From Caldicellulosiruptor hydrothermalis 108 (GTDB lineage: Bacteria > Bacillota > Thermoanaerobacteria > Caldicellulosiruptorales > Caldicellulosiruptoraceae), in NCBI RefSeq assembly GCF_000166355.1, contig NC_014652.1, positions 62,001 to 126,000 of the forward strand: a stretch of DNA of 64,000 nucleotides. The letters are read 5' to 3'. Within the stretch, counting starts at the first letter, position 1. The number at the start of each line of letters is the position of its first letter. The position numbers and the translations under genes were made by a program. Positions 47,243 to 55,932 of the stretch are shown here, piece by piece. The notes under the pieces were generated by a model, which saw nothing but the letters and a program-made list of their open reading frames with translations, did not search any database and was not told the origin of the DNA.

Positions 47243-49021
47243 CTACTTTGAAGCAGGAATTGTCAGTATAATTTCTGTGCCACTGCCAACTGTGCTATTT
47301 AATAAAAGCCTATATTGATTTCCAAACAAAAGTCTAAGACGCCTGTGAACATTTAAAAGACCAATTCCACAACTATCTTTTTCTGAAAAATCAGGTATTT
47401 TATTGAGCTTATTATTAATATGCGCAAGCTTCTCTGGCTCGATACCTTTGCCGTTATCTTTCACTTTTATGATCAGATTGTTATTGTACTCCTGAATTTC
47501 TATTAGAATTGTAGGGTCTTTTATACTAGAGTCAAAGGCATGCTTAATACAATTTTCTATTATTGGCTGCAACGTCATGAATGGGATTTTATAATTTAAC
47601 AAATCATTGCCCTTTATATCTTTTATGAAATTTAGATTTCTGAGATGATTATTCCTCTTACAGACCAAAAATATATAACTATCAATATATTCCAATTCTC
47701 TTTGTAGTGACACTAAAGTTGAGTCTTCACGATTTATGCTGTACTCCAAAAGAGTAGCTAATGCTGTGATCATTTCAGAGATCTCTTCTGCTCCTAAGAA
47801 TTTAGCTTTCCAATTGATAACATCCAGAGTATTGAACAAAAAGTGCGGGTTTATTTGTGCTTGAAGAGCTTTTATTTGTGCATCCTTTGCAATAAGCCGG
47901 GCTTTGTATACTTGGTTGATTAAATGGTTTATCTTTTCGGTCATTCTATTAAACGAAGAGATTAAATAACCAAACTCATCCTTTCTATTCGATTCAATTT
48001 TTATCTGAATTTCTCCATTTTCAACCTTTTTCATGTATTTAATTAGTTGATTGATTGGTGAAGTTATGTCCAAATAAATATAATTAATTAGTAGCAATGA
48101 TAAAAACACAGTAATGATGAAGAGAATGAAAAGCGTTTTAGATACTAAATTTATTTCATTTAATAGGAACTTCTTTGAAAAAAACATATAACATGTCCAA
48201 CCAGAAATAGGCACGTCAGACTTGACAAAATAGTAATTATTTTTGAACTTGCTGCTAAGCTCAAATTTGTGTTGTTTAACAATTAAATCTTCAAGGCCAG
48301 TTAAATTAGTTGAATTTGAAAAATTAACATAAATTAGCTTATCTCGGTATGCAAAAGCAATGGCATCATAGTTTTTTATTTTTAATGTTGTTATGGAGTC
48401 ATACATTTTGTTTAAATTCATCTTAATAATAAGTAATCCAATTTCATCTAGGGTGTTTCTGTCGTATACTATTCTTCCTATGTAAACATCAGAGTAGAAT
48501 TTATTAATTGGCTTTACATATATAATGGGCTTTCCTGCTGTTATTTTAGCTTTCTGGTAAATTGTACAAACATCTAGGCTTTCAAGCTTTTCATTCTCAC
48601 GACTGACATAATAAAGACTATTGTTTACTGAAAAATTGAAAGCTATTAAATTTATATCATTTCTTGACAAAAGCAATGAGTTTAGATATCCTTCAAAATC
48701 TTTTTTAAATATATAATCAAAAAGTTCTGAATCATCATTCCTGTCAATCAATGCCTTATAAAAATTGTATATGGAGTTATCATATAAGACTTCTTGGGTA
48801 AAGTTATATATGTTTTGAGTATAATATTCTATGATACTTGAAATTTGAATTATATTTACTTCTTGAGATTTTAAAAATTTGTCTTTTAATATTTCAGTAT
48901 ATTTAAGATATCCTATATATCCCAGTATAAGAGTTGGTATACAAGTTATAACAACAAGTGCAAGAAGTAATTTAAACTTTATTGATGTCAGACGGAATAG
49001 AGACTTGATGTATTTCATCAT
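47243..49021 (-). CDS. YesM-family sensor histidine kinase (pair D)
   Basis: This is a 592-residue sensor with its first helix at about 14-33, an extracellular region to about 290, a second helix (about 295-317) and HAMP (about 320-372). H393 lies in NPHFLFN, and the ATPase domain has IENCIKHAF and VKDNGKGIE. AAAGGAGA is 9 bases before ATG 49021. It lies downstream of the mutase/chitobiose phosphorylase genes on the same strand but is separated from them by a terminator. Confidence 0.88.
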   Translation of the reverse strand: MMKYIKSLFRLTSIKFKLLLALVVITCIPTLILGYIGYLKYTEILKDKFLKSQEVNIIQISSIIEYYTQNIYNFTQEVLYDNSIYNFYKALIDRNDDSELFDYIFKKDFEGYLNSLLLSRNDINLIAFNFSVNNSLYYVSRENEKLESLDVCTIYQKAKITAGKPIIYVKPINKFYSDVYIGRIVYDRNTLDEIGLLIIKMNLNKMYDSITTLKIKNYDAIAFAYRDKLIYVNFSNSTNLTGLEDLIVKQHKFELSSKFKNNYYFVKSDVPISGWTCYMFFSKKFLLNEINLVSKTLFILFIITVFLSLLLINYIYLDITSPINQLIKYMKKVENGEIQIKIESNRKDEFGYLISSFNRMTEKINHLINQVYKARLIAKDAQIKALQAQINPHFLFNTLDVINWKAKFLGAEEISEMITALATLLEYSINREDSTLVSLQRELEYIDSYIFLVCKRNNHLRNLNFIKDIKGNDLLNYKIPFMTLQPIIENCIKHAFDSSIKDPTILIEIQEYNNNLIIKVKDNGKGIEPEKLAHINNKLNKIPDFSEKDSCGIGLLNVHRRLRLLFGNQYRLLLNSTVGSGTEIILTIPASK

Positions 49022-49075
49022 TGCATATATCTCCTTTACTGAACTGATGTTTATATTTTAATTTTAACATGGAAG

Positions 49076-49137
49076 AAAAAAATGAGGTATTCTCGTTGAG
49101 AATTATTGATAACCCCAAAGAATACCTCATTTTTTAT
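49076..49137 (-). terminator. Terminator of the phosphorylase-mutase operon
   Basis: AATGAGGTATTC (49081-49092) and GAATACCTCATT (49120-49131) are a perfect 12-base inverted repeat. Reading the minus strand, the stem is followed by a U-run (the A's at 49076-49082). The loop is long (27 bases). It lies between the mutase stop and the start of kinase D, so it separates the two units. Confidence 0.7.
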
Positions 49138-49149
49138 TTGTGATAAATC

Positions 49150-50565
49150 TTATCTGAGATTCAAAAACTCAGCAAATATCCTACACACTTCTTGTGCCTG
49201 TTCTTTATCATCCATTTCGCTATATATTCTAAGAAGGGGTTCTGTTCCAGAAAATCTTGCCAATACCCAACCACCATTTTTAAAGTATACTTTTACACCG
49301 TCAATATAGCTAACATTAGAGATTTCAAAAGGAAAATCAGGAAGATGCTTTTTGTCAAAAAGTATTTCCCAGATTTTTTCTTTTTCTTCAGGCTCAAGAG
49401 AAAAATCGTTTTCTTCCATATACAGTACCCCATATATTCGTTGTATTTCTTCAAGAATTTCAGACAGTTTCCTACCAGTTTTACAGATAAGTTCTACTAA
49501 CAAAGTAGCGGCAAAGATACCATCTTTTCCTTTTATGTGGCCTTTGATTGTTAGACCTCCACTGCTCTCTCCACCTATTATCGCGCCGGTCTCTTCCATT
49601 TTAGCGCTTATATACTTAAAACCAACTGGTACTTCGTAGCATTTTTCCCCAAACGAACTTGCAATTCTGTCAAGCAAGTGTGTAGTAGCTAAGTTGCGCA
49701 CAGCTGGACCTTTCCACCCTTTATACTTTAGGAAATAATAGTAAAGCAAGACTAAGATATCATTTGGGTGAATAAAATTGCCTTTTTCATCTACTATACC
49801 TACTCTGTCAGCATCGCCATCTGTTCCAATTCCTAAATCGTATCCTTTTTCAACAACTAAATGTTTTAAACGATAAAGTGTAGAAGTTGTGGGCGATGGC
49901 AGTCTTCCGCCAAATAGGGTGTCGTGCCTTTCGTGGATAGTATCTACATCACATCTTGCAGTAATTAATATTGTTTGCAGAGAAGTCCGTGATACTCCAT
50001 ACATTGGGTCAAGAAGTATCCGTAGTTTTCGCTTTTTTATTGCTTCAATATCAACCATACTAAGGATGGCGTCTATATAATCGTCAAATGGGTCAATTAT
50101 CTCAATAAAGCCATTATCAATAGCCTTTTCAAATTTAAGACGTTTTATAGAATCACTTGGCAAACTATTTGCTATTGCTTCAATTTCAGAAGTTACCTCC
50201 AATGGCGCATCTCTTCCTTCTTCTATAAACAGTTTTATACCATTGTAATCTGCAGGATTATGACTTGCAGTTACTGTCGCACCAAATTTTGTATTGAGCT
50301 TTTTAACTGTGAACATTACAAGGGGTGTGGGAGCAACTTTGTTAATAAAGAAAATCTTTATACCATTTGCAGAGAGCACTTCAGAAAACCACCGAGCAGC
50401 TTTATCAGAAAGAAAACGGCGATCGTATCCAAGTACAATTCCATCTGAATCAATACCTTTTTCTTTCATATAAATGCTAACTGCCTGAGCTACCTTTTGA
50501 ATGTTCTCCTTTGTAAAATCATCGCCTATGATGGCACGCCATCCGCCTGTCCCAAACTTAATCAT
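49150..50565 (-). CDS. Alpha-D-phosphohexomutase, probable GlcNAc-1-phosphate mutase
   Basis: This is a 471-residue four-domain phosphoglucomutase/phosphomannomutase family enzyme. The phosphoserine is S101 in TASHNPADYNG, the metal loop is GTDGDADRVG, the sugar loop is GGESSGGL, and the phosphate-binding segment near the C-terminus is RFSGTEPLLRI. ATG 50565 sits behind AGGAGG; the upstream TTG at 50583 overlaps that site. It lies 39 bases after the chitobiose phosphorylase gene on the same strand. That enzyme makes GlcNAc-1-phosphate, so the likely job is conversion to GlcNAc-6-phosphate for NagA. Family motifs alone would also allow glucose-1-phosphate as substrate. Confidence 0.85.
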   Translation of the reverse strand: MIKFGTGGWRAIIGDDFTKENIQKVAQAVSIYMKEKGIDSDGIVLGYDRRFLSDKAARWFSEVLSANGIKIFFINKVAPTPLVMFTVKKLNTKFGATVTASHNPADYNGIKLFIEEGRDAPLEVTSEIEAIANSLPSDSIKRLKFEKAIDNGFIEIIDPFDDYIDAILSMVDIEAIKKRKLRILLDPMYGVSRTSLQTILITARCDVDTIHERHDTLFGGRLPSPTTSTLYRLKHLVVEKGYDLGIGTDGDADRVGIVDEKGNFIHPNDILVLLYYYFLKYKGWKGPAVRNLATTHLLDRIASSFGEKCYEVPVGFKYISAKMEETGAIIGGESSGGLTIKGHIKGKDGIFAATLLVELICKTGRKLSEILEEIQRIYGVLYMEENDFSLEPEEKEKIWEILFDKKHLPDFPFEISNVSYIDGVKVYFKNGGWVLARFSGTEPLLRIYSEMDDKEQAQEVCRIFAEFLNLR

Positions 50566-50604
50566 GAAATTTTTCCTCCTCAAATCAGTATTGTAAATTA
50601 ACTT

Positions 50605-53004
50605 TTACCCCATTACTACAATAACTTCATTGATACTACCCTTGGGCTGAACAGAAACAAAATTTTTTTCAAGATCTTTACCATTTAGCGTAATATTCTT
50701 TACTCCTTTTTCCACTCTATTTGGATTATGGACTGTAATCTTATATGTTGCTCCTCTGAATTTTCTAATTACCTCAAATTTGTCCCAATTGCTTGGTATA
50801 CATGGGTCAATAACAAGACCGTCGAAGGTTGGTCTTATACCCAGAATCCAATGTGTGACTGCATGATAAGCCCATCCAGCTGTTCCAGTAAGCCAAGGAT
50901 GTCTTGCTTTGCCAAAAGATTTGTGATATTTTCCATAAACGAATTGACAATAGCTGTATGGTTCTGATTCACGGATTTCAATGATGTCGTTTTGATTGTA
51001 AGGAAGGAGCGCATTATAAAGCTCCATTGCTCTTGAGCCCCGTCCAAGCTTGCATTCGGCAACCCATGCCCATGTATTTGCATGGCTAAAAATTGCCCCA
51101 TTTTCTTTAATTCCTTTATAAACTCTTGTTACAAAACCAATCTCATCATTTGGTTTTGAGTATGGAGGATGTAAAAGGTGCAGACCATATTTAGAAAAAA
51201 GATATTCATATACAGCATCCATTGCTGATATTCCACGCTCATAGTCTGCAACACCAGATACTACTGCCCATGCATTTGATTCTAAATAAATTTTTCCTTC
51301 TTCACATTCATTGCTTCCAATTTTTAAGCCATTTGCTGTTATTCCGCGTAAATACCATCTACCATCCCATAGCACATCATTGCAAACTTTTTTAATATTT
51401 TCTGCTAAGGCCGAATATTTTTCAACATCTTCTCTTTTTCCAAGATATCTGGCAATTTCAATGAAAGATTGCAAAGCCCAGTAATGAAGCATAGAGACCA
51501 TTGCACTTTCACCATCGCCAAGGTTTAGGCAGTCGTTCCAATCAGCTCTCAATCCCTTGGCTATTCCATGCGGGCCTACATGTTTTGCTGTAAAGTCAAT
51601 AATTCGTTTCATGTGTTCATAAACCGAGGCTTGGCCTTTATCAGCAAAAGGAATTATCATATCAAGAAATTCAATTTCACCAGTTTCTTTTATATATTCA
51701 CTTATTGTGGGAATAAGCCACAACGCATCGTCTGAGCAGGCATCTTCAATTCCATGGATTATACTATCTTTTTTGGGTTTGGGCACTATGGTGGGAGATT
51801 TGAATTTTGGTTTTGGCGTATCATCCTCTTCAAACCACTCAGGCTCAAATAGATGCAGTCCATACCCTTCACTTGTCTGAGCTTTTAATAGCTCAATAAT
51901 TCTTTGTTTGCATTTTTGAGGATTAGTATGCGGAATTGACATTGCATCTTGAGCAGTGTCTCTATATCCAAGACCTGTCCTTCCACCAACTTCTATAAAA
52001 GATGCAAACCTTGACCATACAACACATGTTTCTGCTTGATATAAATTCCAAATGTTTATCATTGTATTCAAGCCCTCATGAGGTGTTGTGCACTGAAAAA
52101 CAGAAAGTTTATCATCCCAGTATTTTTTGAGTTCATAAAAGCTATTGTCGACATTTTCAAACTTACTATATTTTTCTTTGATTTCTCTACCTTTATTTCT
52201 ATCTCCCACGCCCAGCATGAAGATAAATCTTTTTTCTTCACCAGGTTCTAATATAAATCTCTTGTGCAGAGAAGCACAGTGGTTTCCAGTAAGATCCTCA
52301 CTGTTTGAACACATACCTTTTTCAACAGCAATTGGGTTTGTTTCTGTTCTGTAATTGCCTATGAAAATATCTCTTACACAATCAAAACTATCTGGTTCAA
52401 AGTTAGAAGCGAAGAAGTGGTACATATCGGGTATATAGAAAAAGTCGTATTCTATAATACCGTCTTTGTAGCTTGAACCACTTGCATAAAGACTCATTTG
52501 AAGATTTTGATTGTCAATTTCTATATGATGATATGAAAACTCAGCATAAGTAAAAATACTCAGTTTTCTTCTGCTAATTCCTGTATTTTTTACTCTAACA
52601 TCCCAAATCTCAACTGCATCATCAAGAGGTATAAAAAGCCACTGCTCAGCATGAATATTGTTGTAATCGCAGATGAACTTAGAATAGGAAAGACCATGTC
52701 GGCAAACATATTTAGCAATGCTCAAACTTTTTCCTACTGGTTGCCATGAAATACTCCAATAATCTCCTGTCTCATCATCTCTTAAGTAAACATAGTGACC
52801 AGGTCTGTCAAGAGGTACACCATTTTGTCTAAATCTTGTTATTCTGTGGTATTGAGGTGTTTTATAAAAGCTATAGCCACCTGCATTATGTGAGATTACT
52901 GTACACATATCTTTAACACCCAAATAGTTTGTCCAGGAAACAGGGATATCAGGACGCTCGATTACGTATTCTCTATTTTGGTTGTCAAAGTAACCGTATC
53001 TCAT
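50605..53004 (-). CDS. chbP: GH94 N,N'-diacetylchitobiose phosphorylase
   Basis: This is a 799-residue cytoplasmic GH94 enzyme. It phosphorolyses (GlcNAc)2 to GlcNAc-1-phosphate and GlcNAc. The N-terminus MRYGYFDNQNREYV, the segments WTNYLG and VISHNAGGYSFY, and the stretches RFASFIEVGGRTGLGYRD and GLRADWNDCLNLGDGE match the Vibrio chitobiose phosphorylase as I remember it much better than cellobiose phosphorylase. The latter has SRSASYFESGIGRGMGFRD at the equivalent place. The catalytic Asp is D491 in DWND. ATG 53004 is chosen because AAAGGGGG precedes it; an in-frame extension to 53088 has no site. The mutase, NagA and deaminase genes nearby complete the pathway. Confidence 0.9.
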   Translation of the reverse strand: MRYGYFDNQNREYVIERPDIPVSWTNYLGVKDMCTVISHNAGGYSFYKTPQYHRITRFRQNGVPLDRPGHYVYLRDDETGDYWSISWQPVGKSLSIAKYVCRHGLSYSKFICDYNNIHAEQWLFIPLDDAVEIWDVRVKNTGISRRKLSIFTYAEFSYHHIEIDNQNLQMSLYASGSSYKDGIIEYDFFYIPDMYHFFASNFEPDSFDCVRDIFIGNYRTETNPIAVEKGMCSNSEDLTGNHCASLHKRFILEPGEEKRFIFMLGVGDRNKGREIKEKYSKFENVDNSFYELKKYWDDKLSVFQCTTPHEGLNTMINIWNLYQAETCVVWSRFASFIEVGGRTGLGYRDTAQDAMSIPHTNPQKCKQRIIELLKAQTSEGYGLHLFEPEWFEEDDTPKPKFKSPTIVPKPKKDSIIHGIEDACSDDALWLIPTISEYIKETGEIEFLDMIIPFADKGQASVYEHMKRIIDFTAKHVGPHGIAKGLRADWNDCLNLGDGESAMVSMLHYWALQSFIEIARYLGKREDVEKYSALAENIKKVCNDVLWDGRWYLRGITANGLKIGSNECEEGKIYLESNAWAVVSGVADYERGISAMDAVYEYLFSKYGLHLLHPPYSKPNDEIGFVTRVYKGIKENGAIFSHANTWAWVAECKLGRGSRAMELYNALLPYNQNDIIEIRESEPYSYCQFVYGKYHKSFGKARHPWLTGTAGWAYHAVTHWILGIRPTFDGLVIDPCIPSNWDKFEVIRKFRGATYKITVHNPNRVEKGVKNITLNGKDLEKNFVSVQPKGSINEVIVVMG

Positions 53005-53254
53005 AAATTGTTTTCCCCCTTTAATTTTAAGGTTGACATTTTTATGTCTTCTATCAGAATAATAGCATTTAAACATATTTGAAATCAAACAGAAAAATCA
53101 AAAAATATCAATATAAAACAGTTAAATGCACTAAATAACAAGAAAATTAAATAAATAGCAATATAATTAAGTAAAATTAAAATTGTAAAAATTATATGCA
53201 TAATTTAAAATATAATTTAGTGTTACTTTACTTTGTACAAGAAGGGAGATTTTT
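53005..53254. other. Very AT-rich divergent intergenic region
   Basis: These 250 bases separate the divergent chbP and GNAT genes and are almost all A and T. Several TATAAT-like strings occur (for example 53211-53216), but none has a -35 box at a normal distance, so I do not assign one promoter. Both operons must start from here, so a regulator site is expected; I see no clear palindrome. Confidence 0.5.
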
Positions 53255-54223
53255 ATGGAATTTAGAACCTTAAAAGAATCAGAACTTGAAAAATGGTTTT
53301 ACCACTGTGCAAGTGTTTTTGGAGAAAATCGAAATTTAGATTTTTGGCTTGATTATTTTAAAAGACATTATTTCAATGACCCTTTCAGAGATATTAACAG
53401 CATTTTTGTTGCAGCAGACGGCAGCAGCATAGCAAGTACAGTAAGATTATTTTACAGAAAGATATACTTTCATGGTAAAGAAATAACTGTTGGTGGAATA
53501 GGAGAGGTCAGTACAAAACCTCAGTACAGAGGAATGGGGCTTGCATCAAAGTTACTTCGCATGGCAATAGATACAATGAGAGAGAAAAAGCTTTCTATTT
53601 CTATTCTTTTTGCGTCACTTCATAATTTTTATGGCAAACTTGGCTATAAAGTATTGACGAGGGAATTTTGTTTACTTGACAGAAATATCTTTCGTAAATA
53701 TTATGAATCTAAAGTTGCTCAGGCAAGAGAAGTAAAAGAAATAAAATTATCAGACAATGATATTGAAATTATGGATGAGATCTACAAGGTTTATTCGGCT
53801 AATTTTAATGGTCCTGTTGTTAGAAACAGAGAATATTGGCTTAACTGGGTTAAATTTGAGCCTAAAACAAGCTTGGGATATTTTATTGATGGCAGATTGG
53901 CTGCATATTTGTTTTATAGAAAAAATGGCAAAGAAGTAATTATACTGGAATATGGCTGCTTTGACTCATCAAACAAAGAGATACCTTTGATAGAGTTTAT
54001 AAAATTTATTATAAACAATGAAAATGCAGAAGCAATTAAATATCCAAAGGCAATTGGCCTTGAGCTTACTGGGTGTACTGAGTTTAAAGACAATAGTTTG
54101 ATGTTAAATCTTATTACTCCTTTCAAGCTGGAAGGCTTACTTGTCGATTCAACTGAAAGACTGATAAGTATCCTGACAAGAGAGCCAGATAAATTTCTGT
54201 TTTGGGGCACTGATAATTTTTAA
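53255..54223 (+). CDS. GNAT-family N-acetyltransferase of unknown substrate
   Basis: This 322-residue protein has an N-terminal GNAT fold (about 1-150) with the acetyl-CoA loop VSTKPQYRGMGLASKLL and a strand ASLHNFYGKLGYK. A less conserved C-terminal half (about 165-320) resembles the two-domain GNATs related to Eis. GAAGGGAG precedes ATG 53255. It leads a short operon with GH20 and NagA, so an amino-sugar or a peptide-linked amine is a possible substrate. I do not recognise a close characterised relative, and the function remains open. Confidence 0.75.
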   Translation: MEFRTLKESELEKWFYHCASVFGENRNLDFWLDYFKRHYFNDPFRDINSIFVAADGSSIASTVRLFYRKIYFHGKEITVGGIGEVSTKPQYRGMGLASKLLRMAIDTMREKKLSISILFASLHNFYGKLGYKVLTREFCLLDRNIFRKYYESKVAQAREVKEIKLSDNDIEIMDEIYKVYSANFNGPVVRNREYWLNWVKFEPKTSLGYFIDGRLAAYLFYRKNGKEVIILEYGCFDSSNKEIPLIEFIKFIINNENAEAIKYPKAIGLELTGCTEFKDNSLMLNLITPFKLEGLLVDSTERLISILTREPDKFLFWGTDNF

Positions 54224-54263
54224 CAAGGCATAAAAATTGCTTGCAGAAGGGAGATATCAAAAA

Positions 54264-55907
54264 ATGTTTAAAATTGTTCCAAAGCCTAAAAAACTTGATT
54301 TCACAGGGAAATGGTTTGACTTTGATGGTTTTGAAAACTTTCCAGATTTCATTTCAAGGGAGTTTTCAATACCAAAAGGCTCATGGAAGATAGAGATTGT
54401 CGAAAGACCTGGAACAGGTATTTCAATAGAGGACAAAAAAGTAAAGGTCTGGGGAAATGTTAATGTTGCTTATGCCACCTTAGTTCAGCTCTTAATTCAA
54501 AGAAAAGATGCACTGCCGCAAGTCACAGTAGAAGAAGAATTTAGATTTTCTTTTAGAGGCTTTCATCTTGATATTGCAAGGGGCGGAGTGCCCAGTTTTT
54601 CAACTTTTAAAAACATATTGAGATGGCTATTTTTGCTCAAATATAACTACTTTGCAATATACTTTGAAGACCTTTTTCTATGGGAAAAACATCCTAAGAT
54701 AGGTGCAGGTAGAGGAAGATTAACAAAAGAGGAGTTAAAAGAAATTATAGAGTACGGCAAAAATCTTGGAATAGAAGTATTTCCATCCTTAGAGTTAACA
54801 GGTCATATGGAGAATATTTTATCAATTCCAGAGTACTCCAAATACAGTGAATGGTATTTGCCAAGAGAAGGATGCCTTGACTTGTCGAATGAAGAAGCAA
54901 AAAAATTCGCTTATGAACTTTTAGAAGAAGTATTAGAGTTTTTCCCATCTAAGTACGTTCACATCGGCGGGGATGAGACATGGGCACTCGGCAGAGGAAA
55001 AAGCTTGGAAAAGAATTGGATATTTGAAGGGCCAAAGCTATACGAAGAACATCATAAGAACATGATAGATATTGTAGAAAAGTATGGTAAGATACCTATC
55101 ATGTGGGGAGATATGCTAACAGGCATGTTTCTCAAGCCAAATGAAAAACAGGTATGGGGAAAACTTTTGCAAAGCGATATATGGCAAAGGGTAATTTTAG
55201 CCAACTGGGATTATGCAGCAATGCCTAAAGAACATTTTATAAACAGAATTGAAAGCTTTGGAGATAAATACCAATCAAATCAGATAGTGTGTCCGGGTTT
55301 TTCTAATTGGGACAGGTTTTATCCTGATTTTGAAGTAGCAATTGAGAACATAAAAAATTTTATTGATGCAGCAAAGACAAAAGGTTTTCAAGGCTTTTTG
55401 GTGACAGCCTGGGGCGATGATGGTGAGGAGTGTTTGTTTAGTTTTTTATATCCATTGCTCATTGCTACCATTGAGCTTGCTGAAGGTGATGGAAAGTGGG
55501 AAGAAAGTTTTATTATTCTTTCTGGTGAAAGTGAGAAACTACTTGATGTACGAAAAGTCTTTGGTACGTCGAAAATTGCAAATAATATAAAAGGTCTGTT
55601 GTATGGAAACAAAGAGGTTGTGCAAATGGGGACTTCTGAGGAACAAGGGTTAAAAAGATATTTTGAAGAAGCTTTGCAAAAGGTTATTGGGGTAAATCTT
55701 CCTGAAGATTTAGCATTTATCCGGCAGGCTATAAGAGTAGCGATAAAAAGGCTTGAGAATACTGTGACAGCAGCTGATTTAATTGAGCTTGGAAGTTATT
55801 ACTGCAGGCTGTGGCGTAAAGAGAGGAAAAAGGAAGGGCTTGATAGGATTGTTGAAAGGTTTTGGGCAGCAGCTGGCAAAGTTAGCTTAGAATTGGAAGA
55901 AAGTTAA
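54264..55907 (+). CDS. Cytoplasmic GH20 beta-N-acetylhexosaminidase-like enzyme
   Basis: This 547-residue protein has a small N-terminal GH20b-like domain (about 1-95) and a TIM barrel (about 100-400). The catalytic Asp-Glu pair is D237-E238 in HIGGDE, with the usual upstream FHLDIARGG and SLELTGH segments. A C-terminal helical part of about 140 residues follows. There is no signal peptide, so it should act inside the cell on imported N-acetylglucosamine oligosaccharides or glycosides. ATG 54264 is chosen because AGAAGGGAG is 9 bases upstream; a TTG at 54237 lies before that site. It lies between the GNAT and NagA genes. Confidence 0.85.
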   Translation: MFKIVPKPKKLDFTGKWFDFDGFENFPDFISREFSIPKGSWKIEIVERPGTGISIEDKKVKVWGNVNVAYATLVQLLIQRKDALPQVTVEEEFRFSFRGFHLDIARGGVPSFSTFKNILRWLFLLKYNYFAIYFEDLFLWEKHPKIGAGRGRLTKEELKEIIEYGKNLGIEVFPSLELTGHMENILSIPEYSKYSEWYLPREGCLDLSNEEAKKFAYELLEEVLEFFPSKYVHIGGDETWALGRGKSLEKNWIFEGPKLYEEHHKNMIDIVEKYGKIPIMWGDMLTGMFLKPNEKQVWGKLLQSDIWQRVILANWDYAAMPKEHFINRIESFGDKYQSNQIVCPGFSNWDRFYPDFEVAIENIKNFIDAAKTKGFQGFLVTAWGDDGEECLFSFLYPLLIATIELAEGDGKWEESFIILSGESEKLLDVRKVFGTSKIANNIKGLLYGNKEVVQMGTSEEQGLKRYFEEALQKVIGVNLPEDLAFIRQAIRVAIKRLENTVTAADLIELGSYYCRLWRKERKKEGLDRIVERFWAAAGKVSLELEES

Positions 55908-55932
55908 AAATATATTTTGAGGTGTTTTAAAA

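Noticed and set aside
50605-53004. Cellobiose phosphorylase as the function of the GH94 gene
   Set aside because: The N-terminus and central motifs follow the chitobiose phosphorylase pattern, and the neighbours are GlcNAc-pathway genes. Cellobiose remains testable but is less likely.
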